In this document: in pieces, positions 11,037 through 22,562 of the stretch
How the letters are laid out: every line of letters starts with the position of its first letter
Position numbering within the stretch: position 1 is the stretch's first letter
DNA from: Lathyrus oleraceus
Lineage: Eukaryota > Streptophyta > Magnoliopsida > Fabales > Fabaceae
Direction: 5' to 3'
Assembly: GCF_024323335.1 (NCBI RefSeq)
Contig: NC_066579.1
Span: forward strand, 352,911,400-352,975,399
Length of the DNA: 64,000 nucleotides
Program-made: the position numbers and the translations under genes
The notes under the pieces: model-generated
The model's input: the letters and a program-made list of their open reading frames with translations, nothing else
Told to the model about the DNA's origin: nothing
The model's database searches: none

Positions 11037-11829
11037 CTCTATCAGTGAACAAGCTCTGGAATGTACCTGAGAAATGATATGCATGCAGGGATTAGTTTTT
11101 TTTCTTTTTCCTTTTTTCCCTTTTCTTTTTTTTTTTGTATCTTTTTTATTGCGTTTCTTTTGAAAAATAAATATGCTATGATGCAAATGATGCAGACACG
11201 ACTGGTTGGATGTGTCTCTCAGAACACAAGATCAAAGCTTCGGCTTGAACTCGGAACCACAAATTCCTCTGAAACCCGAAGTCATCTGAGACCCCAAAAT
11301 TCTGAACCAATAGTCACCAACAGGATCACAAGTCACCAACAAGTCACCAACTGTACCTGTAATAATGATCATTCCCTCCCCACTCACGGGTGTCATCTAG
11401 GCCAGGGTAAGGTCGAGAGAAACGCAGCATAAATAACCTTTCGCAGAATATCATCATATACACACCCGAAGTATGTAACGATAATATCCCACCAGGGTCT
11501 GAACTGCTCGTGATATCAATGTTCCGCTAAGTGGCGCAATACCACCCGCTTCCCATGAATCACTCTATTCCTAAGTATCCTAGATTTCACTCATGGCCTG
11601 AGTATTGGGCCTTTTACCTCATGTAACTCCCACCCCAACAGAGAGAAACAGACAACCAGCCAGATGAATAATGAATGTGAATGAATGCAAACATAAGTGC
11701 AAACATGAATGCAAACAATAAATAAACGAATGCAATAAATAACAGCAAAAGCAACCAAACCCTATCCTAGAGAGCGCTAGGAGAGACTCGCTTAGGGAAG
11801 ATGGACCAGCATAGGTCAACTTCTCTATG
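11037..11829 (-). other. Ogre A 5' leader
   Basis: Untranslated leader between the PBS and ORF1. It contains a long pyrimidine tract on the plus strand (11095-11160, purine in the sense direction), which creates a false lysine-rich N-terminus for ORF1. No other coding signal was seen; the frame at 11619-11963 crosses the PBS and LTR end and is not genuine. Confidence 0.65.
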
Positions 11830-11847
11830 TCCCCAGCAGAGTCGCCA
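11830..11847 (-). promoter_or_regulatory. Primer binding site of Ogre A
   Basis: On the minus strand the sequence is TGGCGACTCTGCTGGGGA, two bases (GC) after the LTR end ...GCGACA. It is complementary to a tRNA 3' end of the type AGAGTCGCCA; Ogre elements are known to use tRNA-Arg. Confidence 0.9.
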
Positions 11848-12034
11848 GCTGTCGCATCACGCGAAAAACCGGCGGGAAAACAAGAACAACAGAGCCGCCA
11901 CCGTGCGTTATTTATCCCAAAAGAGGGAAAGGAAACGCTCGAAGTAAACCTGGAAAAGAACATGGTCTCGCGACCAAAGAGAATGGGTTCGGGAGTCGGT
12001 TATGCGAAGGGAAGGTATTAACACCCCTACGCAT

Positions 12035-12050
12035 CCGTCGTACTCGACGG
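12035..12050 (-). promoter_or_regulatory. AGTA-loop hairpin in Ogre A LTR
   Basis: Minus strand CCGTCG-AGTA-CGACGG: a perfect 6-bp stem and four-base loop, 185 bp before the LTR 3' end, followed by GGGTGTTAATACCTTCCC. The same hairpin with different stem sequences is at 26190-26205, 56650-56665 and 63571-63586. Confidence 0.75.
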
Positions 12051-12340
12051 GATCCACGCACAATAGAAAGGAAAATGGTTGCTAAACACTGCTCAAACTC
12101 ACACACACACTGGCTGAAAGAGACACAAGAAAACAGACTGAAACTGACTCGGCAGGATATCGTATCCTGGGCCTACTTAGTCTATCAGGCATAAACATCA
12201 GAGTCGAAGTAGTTCGGACTGGGGAAACGACACATGCTCGCTAGGATGTCGCATCCTATGCATACGTATCTTCTTGGACGAAGAAGAATCAGAGCATTCG
12301 TAGCTCGGCTAACACGCACACAGACAAACACAGACAAAGG

Positions 12341-12520
12341 CAAACGCGGAGCCTGAATGCCAATCACTGGGCTTACATCAGCATCCGAACCAAAACACAC
12401 ACAAAGAGGCAAACGTGGAGCCTGAATGCCAATCACTGGACTTACATCAGCATCCGAACCAAACACACGCACACTGGAACCCGAATGCCACTCTATGGAC
12501 TTACATCCGCTTCCAAGCAC
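12341..12520 (-). repeat. ~69-bp tandem repeats in Ogre A LTR
   Basis: Two close copies begin GCCTGAATGCC at 12351 and 12420 (69-bp step), with a third, diverged copy near 12480. Each contains a CTTACATC segment. No function is evident. Confidence 0.7.
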
Positions 12521-12768
12521 ACAACAAGACAAAACAAAGACACAGGCGCCTGGAGAGATCTGCTCATCTCCTGCCTACGTACCTCATCTGGTATGAGGAT
12601 CAGGGCGACGTAGTTCCCCTACGGAGGGATAAAGGACTAGCCTAACCAGATAACAGAGGGAGACACAACTAGGGAGACTACGACTCGAGCCTAGATGTTA
12701 TCATGCAAATCAACCCTAAGTTAAGGTTTCTAGCTAACTGGCACAGGGGCCAACCTATCCTAGTCATG

Positions 12769-12886
12769 ACTTGCACAGGAAGCAAGCCACACACACACTT
12801 AACTTGCACAGGAAGCAAGCCAAGCAAAACCTAACTTGCACAGGAAGCAAGTCTAAACTAACCCTAACTTGCACAGGAAGCAAGTC
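12769..12886 (-). repeat. Four tandem hairpins ACTTGC-ACAGGAA-GCAAGT
   Basis: Four units start near 12769, 12802, 12834 and 12867 (32-33 bp step). The inverted repeat ACTTGC/GCAAGT around ACAGGAA is perfect in two units and has one mismatch (GCAAGC) in the other two. They lie in the U3/R part of the LTR. Confidence 0.75.
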
Positions 12887-15800
12887 AAACAAACATACAA
12901 GCACAGATAGCACACACTATACACAAGCAAGTGGCTCAAACAAGGGTTAGGTTTTAGTCGAGGGGTCATATCAACCTCAACAAACAAACCTCTGGAACTG
13001 GGTAGTGTTAGCTCTTAACCTTGCCATTGAGGGGCTAAGGTGAAGCAGATGAAAGGTGAGTGAAGATAAGAATTCACAGCTCTTATCCCTGGCCTGGGAG
13101 AGCTTAAGACAAGAATGTGTGGGTTCAGAAAGTGGGAACCCTTCTACACATTTGAAACTGACTCAACTGTACAATTGTACAAGATCTTGGGTTTGTATCT
13201 GCAATGCATCAACACAGTGGTGTGAGCAAAGCAGAAGACACACTGAATAGCAGGGGATAGGTTGCATATCCCTTGGTTCTGCCAATTGCCTCTTCACTTA
13301 GGAGGTCTTTGACTCTATGCAAGGTCAAAAGTAAACAGTCACAAACATTGCCTCTTAAGGAGGACTTCAGACAGTTGCCTGGCCAAGTAACAGGCCAGGT
13401 CTTCCAGACTACATGAAGATTAGAAATATACCTCAATGCAAATTGCTTATACAAGCAAAGCAAAGCAAAAGTTCACAAGGAACTGAGCAACTAAAAGCAC
13501 CTGAAATGGTCAAGCAGATGTTAGTATGCAACTTCAAAACAAAGCAAAAAGAAACAGACATCCACAGTTAATCAGAAGCAAATGGATGTGCAAGGCATAA
13601 GGCTTAAGGCATGTGAGCCAAGCCACCTACAAAACAAACAAGTTAGACAATGATATTTAAGCAAGCCCAATCAAAAAGAAATGGTCTCATTGGTCATTTG
13701 TTGGTCAACCTGAAAACATGAGCTCAAAGGTGAGTAACAGGACCACTAGGGCAAGCCTAGGGTCAAAAATAAATGAGAAAGTCAAAACAGCAAAGGGCAA
13801 GCATCCAAAATCATGTTCAAACAATTAAGAAACACAGCCAATTGGGTTCACATTCATATCAATCATCATCATCATTTCATAAACAATTTAGGTCAAAGTG
13901 TTGCAAACAGAAGCTCCTAGAAGTCAACAGCAAGACTTAACTCAAAAGCAATCTTAAACATTTCCAAAAATCACCAAATAAATCATGACCAATCACAACC
14001 CAAAGCATGGTAAGCATGTCAAATTTCATCTCATTTGGACAAGTGGAAGGCAGTAAATGAAAATCAAAAAGTCAAAGTAATTTTGAACATGCTCAAAGAA
14101 GTCAACCAAACATGCATCAACTTGAAAAATTCATAAATCAGAGATGGCATATGAGAAATGAATGGGACTAAAACCATGGCAAAGATGAGGATGTCTAGTT
14201 ATCTCATGTAAAATTTCATGTCCATCTAATAAAGTATGAGAATTTCACAAATGAAATGGGAACATGTGTCACAAAAAGTCAACATATGACTAAACAGGGG
14301 AGAAAATCTCAAACAATTAGGAAATGCCACAAATAAATCCAGGAAAATTCACATGTAAACTAGACATACAAGAGTAGGTTCATGCAAAAAATCAATCCAT
14401 TTGGAGGTCAGGAAGCATGGTATCAAAAATCATGAAGTTGGACATCAATGGTGTGACACAAATTGTCACACCCTAATTCAAAAATTCATAACTCACAATC
14501 CAGATAAGGTAAATTCACAAACTCTACACCAAAATCACCATGAATGTGTCTAGTTTAAGCACAAAAAATTTGGGAGCCATTGGATAAAGTATCACCATTT
14601 CACAAATGTTTTGGCAAAGTGTACAAAAAATGAGCACATGTCACAAAACCCTAATGCCAAACAAAAACCAACCATCCAAAAATTCTGGAAAAAATGTGAT
14701 AAAAAAGTAGAGATCATGATGATCATGATGCAAAAAATCCCATGAAATTTGGATTAAAATTGGATGAATTATGATTTTTTAAAGTCTGATGATTAAAATG
14801 AAATTTAAAAAAAAAAAACGATGTCATTTAATGGGTCATGTGCCACGCTGATGGCAAACTTGTAAATAACCCATTCACTTAACCAAACGGCCGCGTTTTG
14901 GCAAAGGAAATGAAATAATGTTATTGGTTGATGGTCCAAAAACGCCATGCAGCACGTGAATTAGAAGGAAATTCTGGGCAATGCATTTTGAAATTAGGGT
15001 TTCTGCGCCAACAGTATTCCTTCATCATCTTCAATCAAGTTCAAAAAACAAAATTTCCAGAAATGCAAATCGAAGGCATCAATCGAACCAGCCAAGCATC
15101 CTCATCAAAGATACATCATTCATAATCACTAAATCAAGCTACTCAAGAAGAAACACGCAAAAACAAAATCGAGCATCAACCTTTAAACCAACACAACTTT
15201 CAGTAAACTTAATCATTTTCAAAACTAAAACCATCAATGAACTCAGCATCAAGAGACCTATCTAAAGCATGCACTAATTTAACAAAATAAGGAGGTCGAA
15301 TCCTTACCAAATTTGATGAACAGTTGTGATACAGTCGTTATTTGGTAGCTTTGACTCAAAACAGGTGCGCATGAAGCTTCCTACAGTTGAATGATACAAG
15401 GAACTTGGCTCATGGATGCTTGCTTTTGCTAGAATATCAATCTGCCATGGCTGAGCTTTTTTTGAAAACAGCAGTGGAAGATGACTTTACAGCTGCATTT
15501 CCTTGCTTGCAATAGCTTCCAATATGATTATGAATGATGGCACAAACAAGTGTGGCTCGGGCTCTTTGGTGTTTTCTCCAGAAAAATGCCAAAATGCAAA
15601 ATGAGGATTTTAGAGAATATGAGTTTTCTGTGTTGGTTTATGTGGCTGCCTCTAGGGTTTGTAATTGACAGAAAAAAATGATGAAAAAATCTGCTGTTTT
15701 GTGGTACAAATCTCAGTCCATGAAAATGTGGGATAAAGTGGTTGAAAGTTGTACTTTTGGCCAATTTTCAAGCAAGTAGGGAATGGCTACATGTACTGCA

Positions 15801-16714
15801 TAAGAATGGGCTTGCAACAAGTCATAAATGCATTTTCAGAACATGTTTGATTGGTAGAATTGGTTAGAAATGATTAATTTAAAACTTCACTTTTTCACCT
15901 CACTTGAAATTAATTAAGGCAAGTTCAAAAATGCCATTTTGATTGGTGAAGTTTTGGTGCATGAGGATGACATATTTGGAAAGAGGGGATCAAATGTGAC
16001 TTGTAGGAAAAAACCCCACCCAAATTGGCCAAATGGTTTGAGAGATATGGCCTTTTGAAGTTCAAGAATTTCTGAAAACGATTCGATCATAACTTGCCAA
16101 CCATACATGGGAATTGAGAGTTCTTGGACTTTTTGGAAATGGGAGAACAAGATATTAAACTTTCATGTTGGGCAAAAATTCATTTGAAGCTTGTATCATG
16201 ATGTAAGTTTGAGGATCAAGACTTTCCATTTTGGGCAGGTTTCAATTACAGGTCCAGTTTCCATTTTTGGAAATTTCTGATCTGGCTTCAAATTCTTCCA
16301 TGATGGTGTTTGACATGATATATGAGGACTATATGGACATGAATGAGACCTCTCAAACCAATTTCCATCATCAAATCACTGATTAAATGGACAGTTGACC
16401 AACAGTTGACTTTTAGGGTTTCTGACTGATTGTGCATTGACTGATGACTTCTGAACATCCAATCCTTGACCAAAACACTTCAAATGGATCCCCAAGTCAT
16501 GTGAACATGTTGGACCAACCCTAGGGCCTTGGCTCCTTGAGAATTGTGCTTGCTTGCTTGACTGACTGATCTCCTGACCAGTTTGACCTAATTTCTTGAT
16601 TGGCTTGCACTTGAGGCAAATGGGACAATGCAATGCTATGCAGTGGACCATGTTATGCTATGACCTAATATGAGAATGTATGTACAATGATAGGTGCAAA
16701 TTTGAGGTGTTACA

Positions 16715-18598
16715 CCTGGTAGCCGTTTGTGCCTTATTTCTTTTTAATTTCTTTTATTTCTTTTCTTTTCCAATTTATCGTCTCACTCATTTTAATTCAT
16801 TTTGATCCAATGTTTTTACACAAAGTCTTTAAAAATATTGTACATCACACATTTTTTCTCTTATTTTTTTAAATCAATTTTGAATTTATTTATATTTTTA
16901 TTTTATTTCTTTTTAATTCCTCTTTTACAATTTATTTTTCCATCGTTCCAAAACAACTTTGCATCCAACCTTTGAGATCTATTCATGCATAATATTTGGA
17001 ACTTTGTGTAGTTTTTGCAACCATTTTCTTAGTTTGGGATTTTCCCTTTAATTACCATTTTTAATCAATTTTTAATTCATTTTTGTTTGACTTTTGATAC
17101 ACTTGATGCTTTTGACTTGAGCTTTTGACTTGGTTGACCATTACTTCTTCATTTCAAGTCACCCACAAATACACTTGAGGTTGATTCAATCTTCTCTGTT
17201 TCAAACATGTTGATTAAATGATCATTTGATCATTTTTTATAATTTGAATCAATGATAGGTTATCCCCTATTGAGCCATATGTTTGGATCCCATGACTTGC
17301 TTGATAGTGAATCCTAAGTCAAATACTTGATTCATGTCTCAGTTTGACTTTATTCATCTTCTCTCCTCTTTTACTTTGACCACTGTGTCACATGATTTTA
17401 GGAGATTAACTTGTGTTAATTCTCTAACATGTCTGACACATAAATTGTTATTGGCCGGCCTCATAAAGGTATTACTTCTACGTAAGCCTACTTACGATTG
17501 CTTAACATAGCGCTAAATTATACCGATGCAATCAATTAACTACTAACTCTCACGATTAATCATTGACTTTACTTTATTGTCATTTAACTTCAGTCATTTA
17601 CTTCTTGTGATTTAATTTTAGTCATTTAATTCAAGTCATTTACTTGTATGCCTTTACTTTATGTCTCATTCATCATCTTATTTCATACATTGCTCATAAT
17701 CTGTTATCCCACTTATCCTATTTATCTTGTATTTCTTATGTTGTGTTTGATTTACTTGACAAACCTCAATGATTCAAAACATGATAAATGAATTGAATTG
17801 ATCTTTAGAGACTTGTGCTTGATTTGGAGTGATGGTATGCTTTGGACTTTGGACTTTAGACTTAGGCCTTGAACCCTTTGCTTGACTTGGAGTGACCTTG
17901 GATCCATGGATCTTGTGGAAACTTTGACTTTTCACTTTTTCTTATTGTTGAACTTTTGAACTGGTGACTTTGTCATCTTGTCTATGTTTTATTTGCTTTA
18001 TGTCTTTGCTCATTATTCATCTGCTTAGGTTAGCACACATTAGCACCCACATGGATTTTTCTTGGGCTACCTAACAATGAGACCTAGGCTCAGTACACTC
18101 TTACATACACACGACTTTCTCTTGGGTTACCTTACAATGAGACCCTAGGTTAGTTTTTATCTGATCATGTATTGTGTTTTTCTATCCATCCCTTTCCCTC
18201 TGATGTAGCTTGATCAAAGCCCATTTTATCAACTAGATCCTACAACTTTGTGCATATCCCCTTTGTCCTTGTCAAGTGACCATGAGTCCATTGATCACTT
18301 GAAGGGACTTGTCTATGTTACTTTGGAGATTTAACCTCTTAACAAGTACAAGATCTCAAGCACAAGTCAGGCATCAACCATCTGCCTCATCCCCACAAAG
18401 CATCTATGTGGACATGTATCAACAACTTGTCAAACATTGATAAGGATTGCATAACTGACTTCCTTACCCGTTTCTCTGTTCCCTCTTGGGTTTTATAGAT
18501 ATTTTCGCTTCCCTTTTTTGGGATAAATAAAGTTCGGTGGAGACTCTGTTGTATGTTCGATCGTGCAACGCGATTAGGTACATTTCCGTCCTGTTTCA
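16715..18598 (+). repeat. 3' part of the Ogre B 5' LTR
   Basis: Ends ...CTGTTTCA at 18598, two bases before the PBS. It contains the 46-bp conserved Ogre block (17474-17519), GGATAAATAA at 18521-18530 and a PBS-like TGGAGACTCT at 18538-18547. The 5' ~3 kb of a normal Ogre LTR is absent because A inserted here. There is no coding content. Confidence 0.85.
17474..17519 (+). promoter_or_regulatory. Conserved 46-bp Ogre LTR block (copy in B)
   Basis: Matches 55255-55300 (F) at 41 of 46 positions, and matches the minus-strand copy 27644-27689 nearly as well. The right half, TTACGATTGCTTAACATA, is invariant between B and F. It lies in U3, about 1.1 kb before the LTR end. Function unknown; position and conservation suggest a transcriptional element. 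Confidence 0.7.
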
Positions 18599-18600
18599 GC

Positions 18601-18618
18601 TGGCGACTTTTCTAGGGA
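18601..18618 (+). promoter_or_regulatory. Primer binding site of Ogre B (decayed)
   Basis: TGGCGACTTTTCTAGGGA two bases after the LTR end. It differs from the A site at a few positions but is clearly the same tRNA-Arg-type PBS. Confidence 0.8.
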
Positions 18619-19270
18619 GTGCAACCTAGTTGGTAAAAGGAGTCGAGCCTAGTTTTGTTTGCTTTATTGTTTGTTTGGGTGTTCATTTTCATGTTATCTG
18701 TTTTTAGCTTTTATGTTTGTTTATTGCATTATTATTGCTTTAGATATTTCATTTGCTAACCCATCTTGGATATTTGTATTTGCCGTTGTTGGGTTGGGTT
18801 GATGTTACTTGAGAGAAGCCTTACACCTGAGCTTGAGTATACATACAATATAAACTAATGGATAATTATGTTGACCTGCATTTTGCGCGTTAGGTTGACA
18901 CGAGATCCACACTCAAATTAGATTCACTTGTGGGTACTTTTGTCCTGTGAGAATTCACTACGACAGAGTATTTTCACTTGATTCCATGACCCTGGGAAGC
19001 CTTTTAGGGATCACCTTTTAAAGACTAGTTCATACTTGTGAGTGGGATATTAGGTTTTTGCAGGAAACCAAGATCCTACATACCCTATTTCTCATGTGAC
19101 ATCGAGCCTTTGAACCTACATCAAGCAGAATGTTCAGATTATCAGAGATGTGTCATGCTGTTGCATATCATTTGCATATCATAAAACATCATTACATCAT
19201 ATAACTCTTTCACATGTGAATTTCCAGGTAATCCGAGAGCCTAGTTTGTTGTTAAGTACTCAGAGATAGT
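18619..19270 (+). other. Ogre B leader
   Basis: About 650 bp between PBS and ORF1, with no coding signal. A short AT-rich repeat-poor stretch; nothing else was recognised. Confidence 0.6.
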
Positions 19271-20510
19271 ATGAATACTGGTAGAAGAAGTGTGCTCAGT
19301 TACAAGTTTGTGGAACCCAAAGTTGAAAGCTTTGAAGGGATTGAGAACTCATTTGGTTCTGGATCACAAAGAAGATTTCAAGAAGGCCTATGGGAGTCTC
19401 ATGGGTATTATCAACACTGAAGTGAACACTGCCGCATTCCATACTTTGGTGCAGTTCTATGACTCTTCGTTGAGGTGTTTCACTTTTCGAGATTATCAGT
19501 TGGCTCTGACGTTGGAGGAATACTCACATATCTTGGGGGTCAGAATTAAGGATCAAGTTCCTTTTGTCAGTACCAAGGAATTGCCTAAGTCTCATCTTTT
19601 AACTGAAGCTTTGCATCTGGAGAAGAAGGAAGTGGAGCTCAACCTTAAGCCCAAGGGTGGAACTCATGGTTTTACTCTGAAGTTCTTGGTGGAGAACGGC
19701 ACTGCCTTTATTGATGTTAGGAGTTGGATTTCTTTCGACGTTGTTTTCTCTTTTCTCATCTATGGGATTGTGTTGTTTCCTAGTATGAAAAACTTTGTGG
19801 ACCTTGCATATACTCATATCCTCCTGCCTAAGAATCTGGTTCCTGCGCTTCTTACAGACACTTATTACTTATTCATACGAGGACTCAAAATAAGAAGGGT
19901 ACTATTGTGTAATGTGTTCCTCTGTTGTATAGGTGGTTTATTTCGTACCTGCCCAACAAGGGTCCTTTATTCTAGAACAAAGACAATCTCAAGTGGTCTC
20001 AGAGGATCATGTCTCTGACTACTGAGGATATTCTATGGTACTCTAGAGCTTATGATGATGTCAAGGTCATCCTTAATTATGGTAATTTCCCCAACATTCC
20101 CTCATAGGTATAAAGGGTGGAATTAACGACAATTCGATGTTGACATTACATCAGTGTGGTTACCCGTTGCTATGCAAGCCAGATCTCGAACAAGTGGAAG
20201 AGTTTGTTTTGTATGAAGGGGTTGACAATCCATAGTTGCTAAGGAAGATCGTCAGAGCTTGGAGGGAGGTTCTTCTTCAAGGAAGGTCTGAGTTAAGGAA
20301 GAAGAATTTCATTGCCAAGGAAGCTTATACGCAGTGGGTCAAGGATAAGGTTGAAGAAATTTTGTTTCCATTTCTATTTGATCCATCTATGAACATCCAA
20401 CAACCAGTGCTTACAGTTGTTCCTACCCTTGAGGTTAGGGGACTCAAGGAGACTTTGGTTCCTGCCTTGTTGTATCAGATGTATCCACAATTCATACCAT
20501 AACCTCCACC
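19271..20510 (+). pseudogene. Ogre B ORF1 remnant (DUF7745-like)
   Basis: Homologous to A's ORF1: LVQFYDSSLRCFTFRDYQL, TLEEYSHILGV, FLIYGIVLFPSMKNFVDLA and, in a further frame, KIVRAWREVLLQGRSEL and AYTQWVKDKVEE. The ATG at 19271 aligns with the start of the A protein, but frameshifts near 19310, 19880 and 20100 break it. The C-terminal coiled coil is missing: after LEVRGLKETL (about 20455) the sequence jumps to a proline-rich gag-like stretch. Confidence 0.85.
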
Positions 20511-21850
20511 TGCTCAGAATGTTTCTCAGCCTCCTCCAAGGTTTTCCACTTAAAGGGTCCTTGATTTTAATCAATCTAGGCCTGCAAAGGCATCAAAGGT
20601 TTCTTTGCTCATAGTTTAAATGTTAGAGAATTGTGCTTAGTACTGAATGTTGTGCTCCCACAGGATTTCAAGGTACCTGACTTGCCCAAGTACAAGGGAT
20701 TGAGTTATTCTCGCAGTCACATCACTATGTACTTCAGGAAAATGGCTTCGTATATCTATAATGACGAGTTACTAATCCATTGTTTCCAAGACAGCCTGGC
20801 TGGGGCATCATTGGATTAGTACATGAATTTGGAACCTTGGAGGATAAAGACTTGGAAAGATATGTTTGAGGCATTTTTGAATCAATACAAGTACAATCTC
20901 AATATGTCACCTACAAGATCGCAGTTACAAAATCAGTCACAAAGGTATAATGAAACATTCAAAGAGTATACGCAAAGGTGGTGCGAGATGGCTTCAAGAG
21001 TCAGGCCTTCTCAACCCGATACTGAGTTGGTGGACATCTTTATCAGAACTCTCCAAGGTTTATACTATGTAAATATGGTTGGTATTTTGTCTTCCAACTT
21101 TGCTGATATAGTGGTGATTGGAGAAAGGATATAAAGTGGTCTCAAGACAAGTAAGATCGCCTGTGGTAACGCTAATCAACAATTTGCAACTTGAAAGCCT
21201 TCAAGTAGTTATGAAAATAAGAAGGAAGGAGAAAAAAAATGTTGTAACAGTAAGTGCTCCTCAATACCAAGCTCTTATGGCCTCTGAACCATATTTCCCT
21301 TATCCATATGTGGCCGCCACTCAGTTCCAACAATAACCTTTCAATACCAACCGCAGTTCCAGCAACCTCCTTAGGCTCCACAACAACAACAGACTCCTCA
21401 AGGATGAGCTTCACAAAAGCAACATCAGAACAACAGAAACCAACATCAGGATTACCATGATTAGGGTTAGAATCAGAACCAAAGGTGTATGCAGTATACC
21501 AAGATTCATGTGCCGCACACGCAGTTATTACCCTACCTGGTGCATGTAGGGGCCATTGTTTCCAAGGAGATTTCGTTGGAAGTGTTCCCTTATAATTTAA
21601 AACACAATCACAATGTATCATATGCTTTATGTGCATGATATATTGGGCATTCAACTGAAGACTGTTTTATGTTCAAAAACAAGGTGGAAGAATTCATTGA
21701 TCAAGATATTTTTTCCTTCACCAAAGAGAAATCAAATGTGAAGAATAATGTGTTGCCAAATCATTGTGGCCCAATAGTCAATGCAGTTATTGAAGAAGAG
21801 GGAACAAAAATGGTTAGTTCAGTGGGAGATTTAAGGTCGCCGTTATAGGT
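20511..21850 (+). pseudogene. gag: Ogre B gag remnant
   Basis: Recognisable by FKVPDLPKYKGLSYSRSHIT, FQDSLAGASLD, FLNQYKYNLNMSPTRSQL, FKEYTQRWCEMASRV and IFIRTLQG (20667-21134), then a glutamine/proline-rich region (21280-21400) and a damaged zinc knuckle (GHSTEDC near 21640). In-frame stops occur after ASLD and after IGERI. About 0.9 kb compared with Ogre F is missing between ORF1 and this gag, removing the gag N-terminus. Confidence 0.85.
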
Positions 21851-22562
21851 TATCTCAACAAATTTGCAGAAGCATGGTGTTCTGAATGGTGTTCATAACA
21901 ACTATGAGGTATGTAAGGTCGAGCCATATAGTTGTGAAGAACTCCAGGGTTGTGTCCAAGAGTTGATGAATCGCGGGGTCTTACGGTTTGCAAGAGCCGA
22001 AGCCATAAAAGAGGTTTTCGTCATCGAGCCAATTGAGATTATGTACCGCGAGAAGAAGGTTGAAGCTCCGATGAAGAGGATACAACCTATCAATATTCGT
22101 GTTACCGTTCCTTTGCCTTATCAAGATTCCAAGGCGGTTCCCTGGAAATATGATGCAACTATCTCTTTAGGGGGAAAGAAATCCAGTTTCTGATGCAGAA
22201 TTTGTCAACATAGTAGACGTAAGTGGGATAACCCGCAACAGTCGTGTGTTTGCACTGAAGTATACTCCCAAGGTTATACCAACACCAATAGTCGTTCCTA
22301 CTCTTCCTCCTCAGGCAGGGAGATTTGTGGTTATCCCTACCATTCCAGTTGAAACATCAGAAGGTACTTCCAGTAACACAACTAAGGTAACCACTTCTAA
22401 GGGCAAAGAAATAGCCAAGGAACAAGAGAAAATTATTGCAGAAGAACAAAAAGAGTTTCTTAAACTGATCAAGAAGAGTGATTTCAAGATTGTTGACCAG
22501 CTGGGTCAAATCCTTCCAAGATCTCAATCTTATCATTACTACTCAGTTCGGAGGTGCACCGC
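21851..22562 (+). pseudogene. Ogre B gag-pro linker, cut by copia C
   Basis: Matches the region of A and F between the zinc knuckle and protease: CVQELMNRGVLRFARAEA, AVPWKYDATIS, ITRNSRVF (other frame), then EEQKEFLKLIKKSDFKIVDQL and a frame containing PSKISILSLLLSSE. The sequence ends at 22562 where C's LTR begins; the protease active site is not present in the window. Confidence 0.82.

Larger units (their letters stand above)
1..16714 (-). mobile_element. Ogre-type Ty3/gypsy retrotransposon A (3' LTR outside window)
   Basis: Read on the minus strand, the order is 5' LTR (11850-16714), PBS, leader, ORF1, gag, protease, intron, RT-RNase H-RNase H-integrase and a repeat-rich 3' UTR. An extra ORF1 before gag, a giant LTR, an intron before pol and a second RNase H are the established hallmarks of Ogre elements in the Tat clade. 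The right end is the LTR start TGTAACACC read on the minus strand, ending at 16714; the DNA beyond it is the LTR of another, plus-strand Ogre (B), so A inserted into B. The 3' LTR and left target duplication are outside the window. Coding capacity is well preserved apart from two gag frameshifts, which suggests the youngest insertion here (inference). Confidence 0.93.
11850..16714 (-). repeat. 5' LTR of Ogre A (4865 bp)
   Basis: In the sense direction it starts TGTAACACC at 16714 and ends GCGACA at 11850, next to the PBS. It carries an AGTA-loop hairpin (12035-12050), a polyadenylation-type ATAAATAA near 11905-11916, and a PBS-like TGGCGGCTCT at 11891-11900. The U3 part is AT-rich with no convincing gene; frames such as 14928-15265 and 15528-15764 are short and unsupported. 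Length is in the known Ogre range. Confidence 0.9.
16715..22562 (+). mobile_element. Ogre-type retrotransposon B, split by A and C
   Basis: Plus-strand Ogre remnant. The LTR 3' part is at 16715-18598 (its 5' part must lie left of A), followed by PBS, leader, ORF1, gag and gag-pro up to the copia insertion at 22563. The remainder should be right of the window. Every coding region has several stops and frameshifts, so B is the oldest layer of the nest. Confidence 0.88.

Noticed and set aside
11037..11186. Lysine-rich N-terminal extension of Ogre A ORF1, resembling a nuclear localisation signal
   Set aside because: It is a translated purine tract; B and F start at the position equivalent to the ATG at 11036, so the extension is probably not made.
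11830..11847. tRNA-like sequences at PBS positions (11830, 35361, 49009, 56889)
   Set aside because: Only the terminal ~18 bases match tRNA 3' ends; there is no tRNA body, so these are primer binding sites, not tRNA genes.
14928..15265. Small open frames in the A-rich LTR region as possible host exons
   Set aside because: Short, without homology that I recognise, and inside an LTR with no splice-supported structure.
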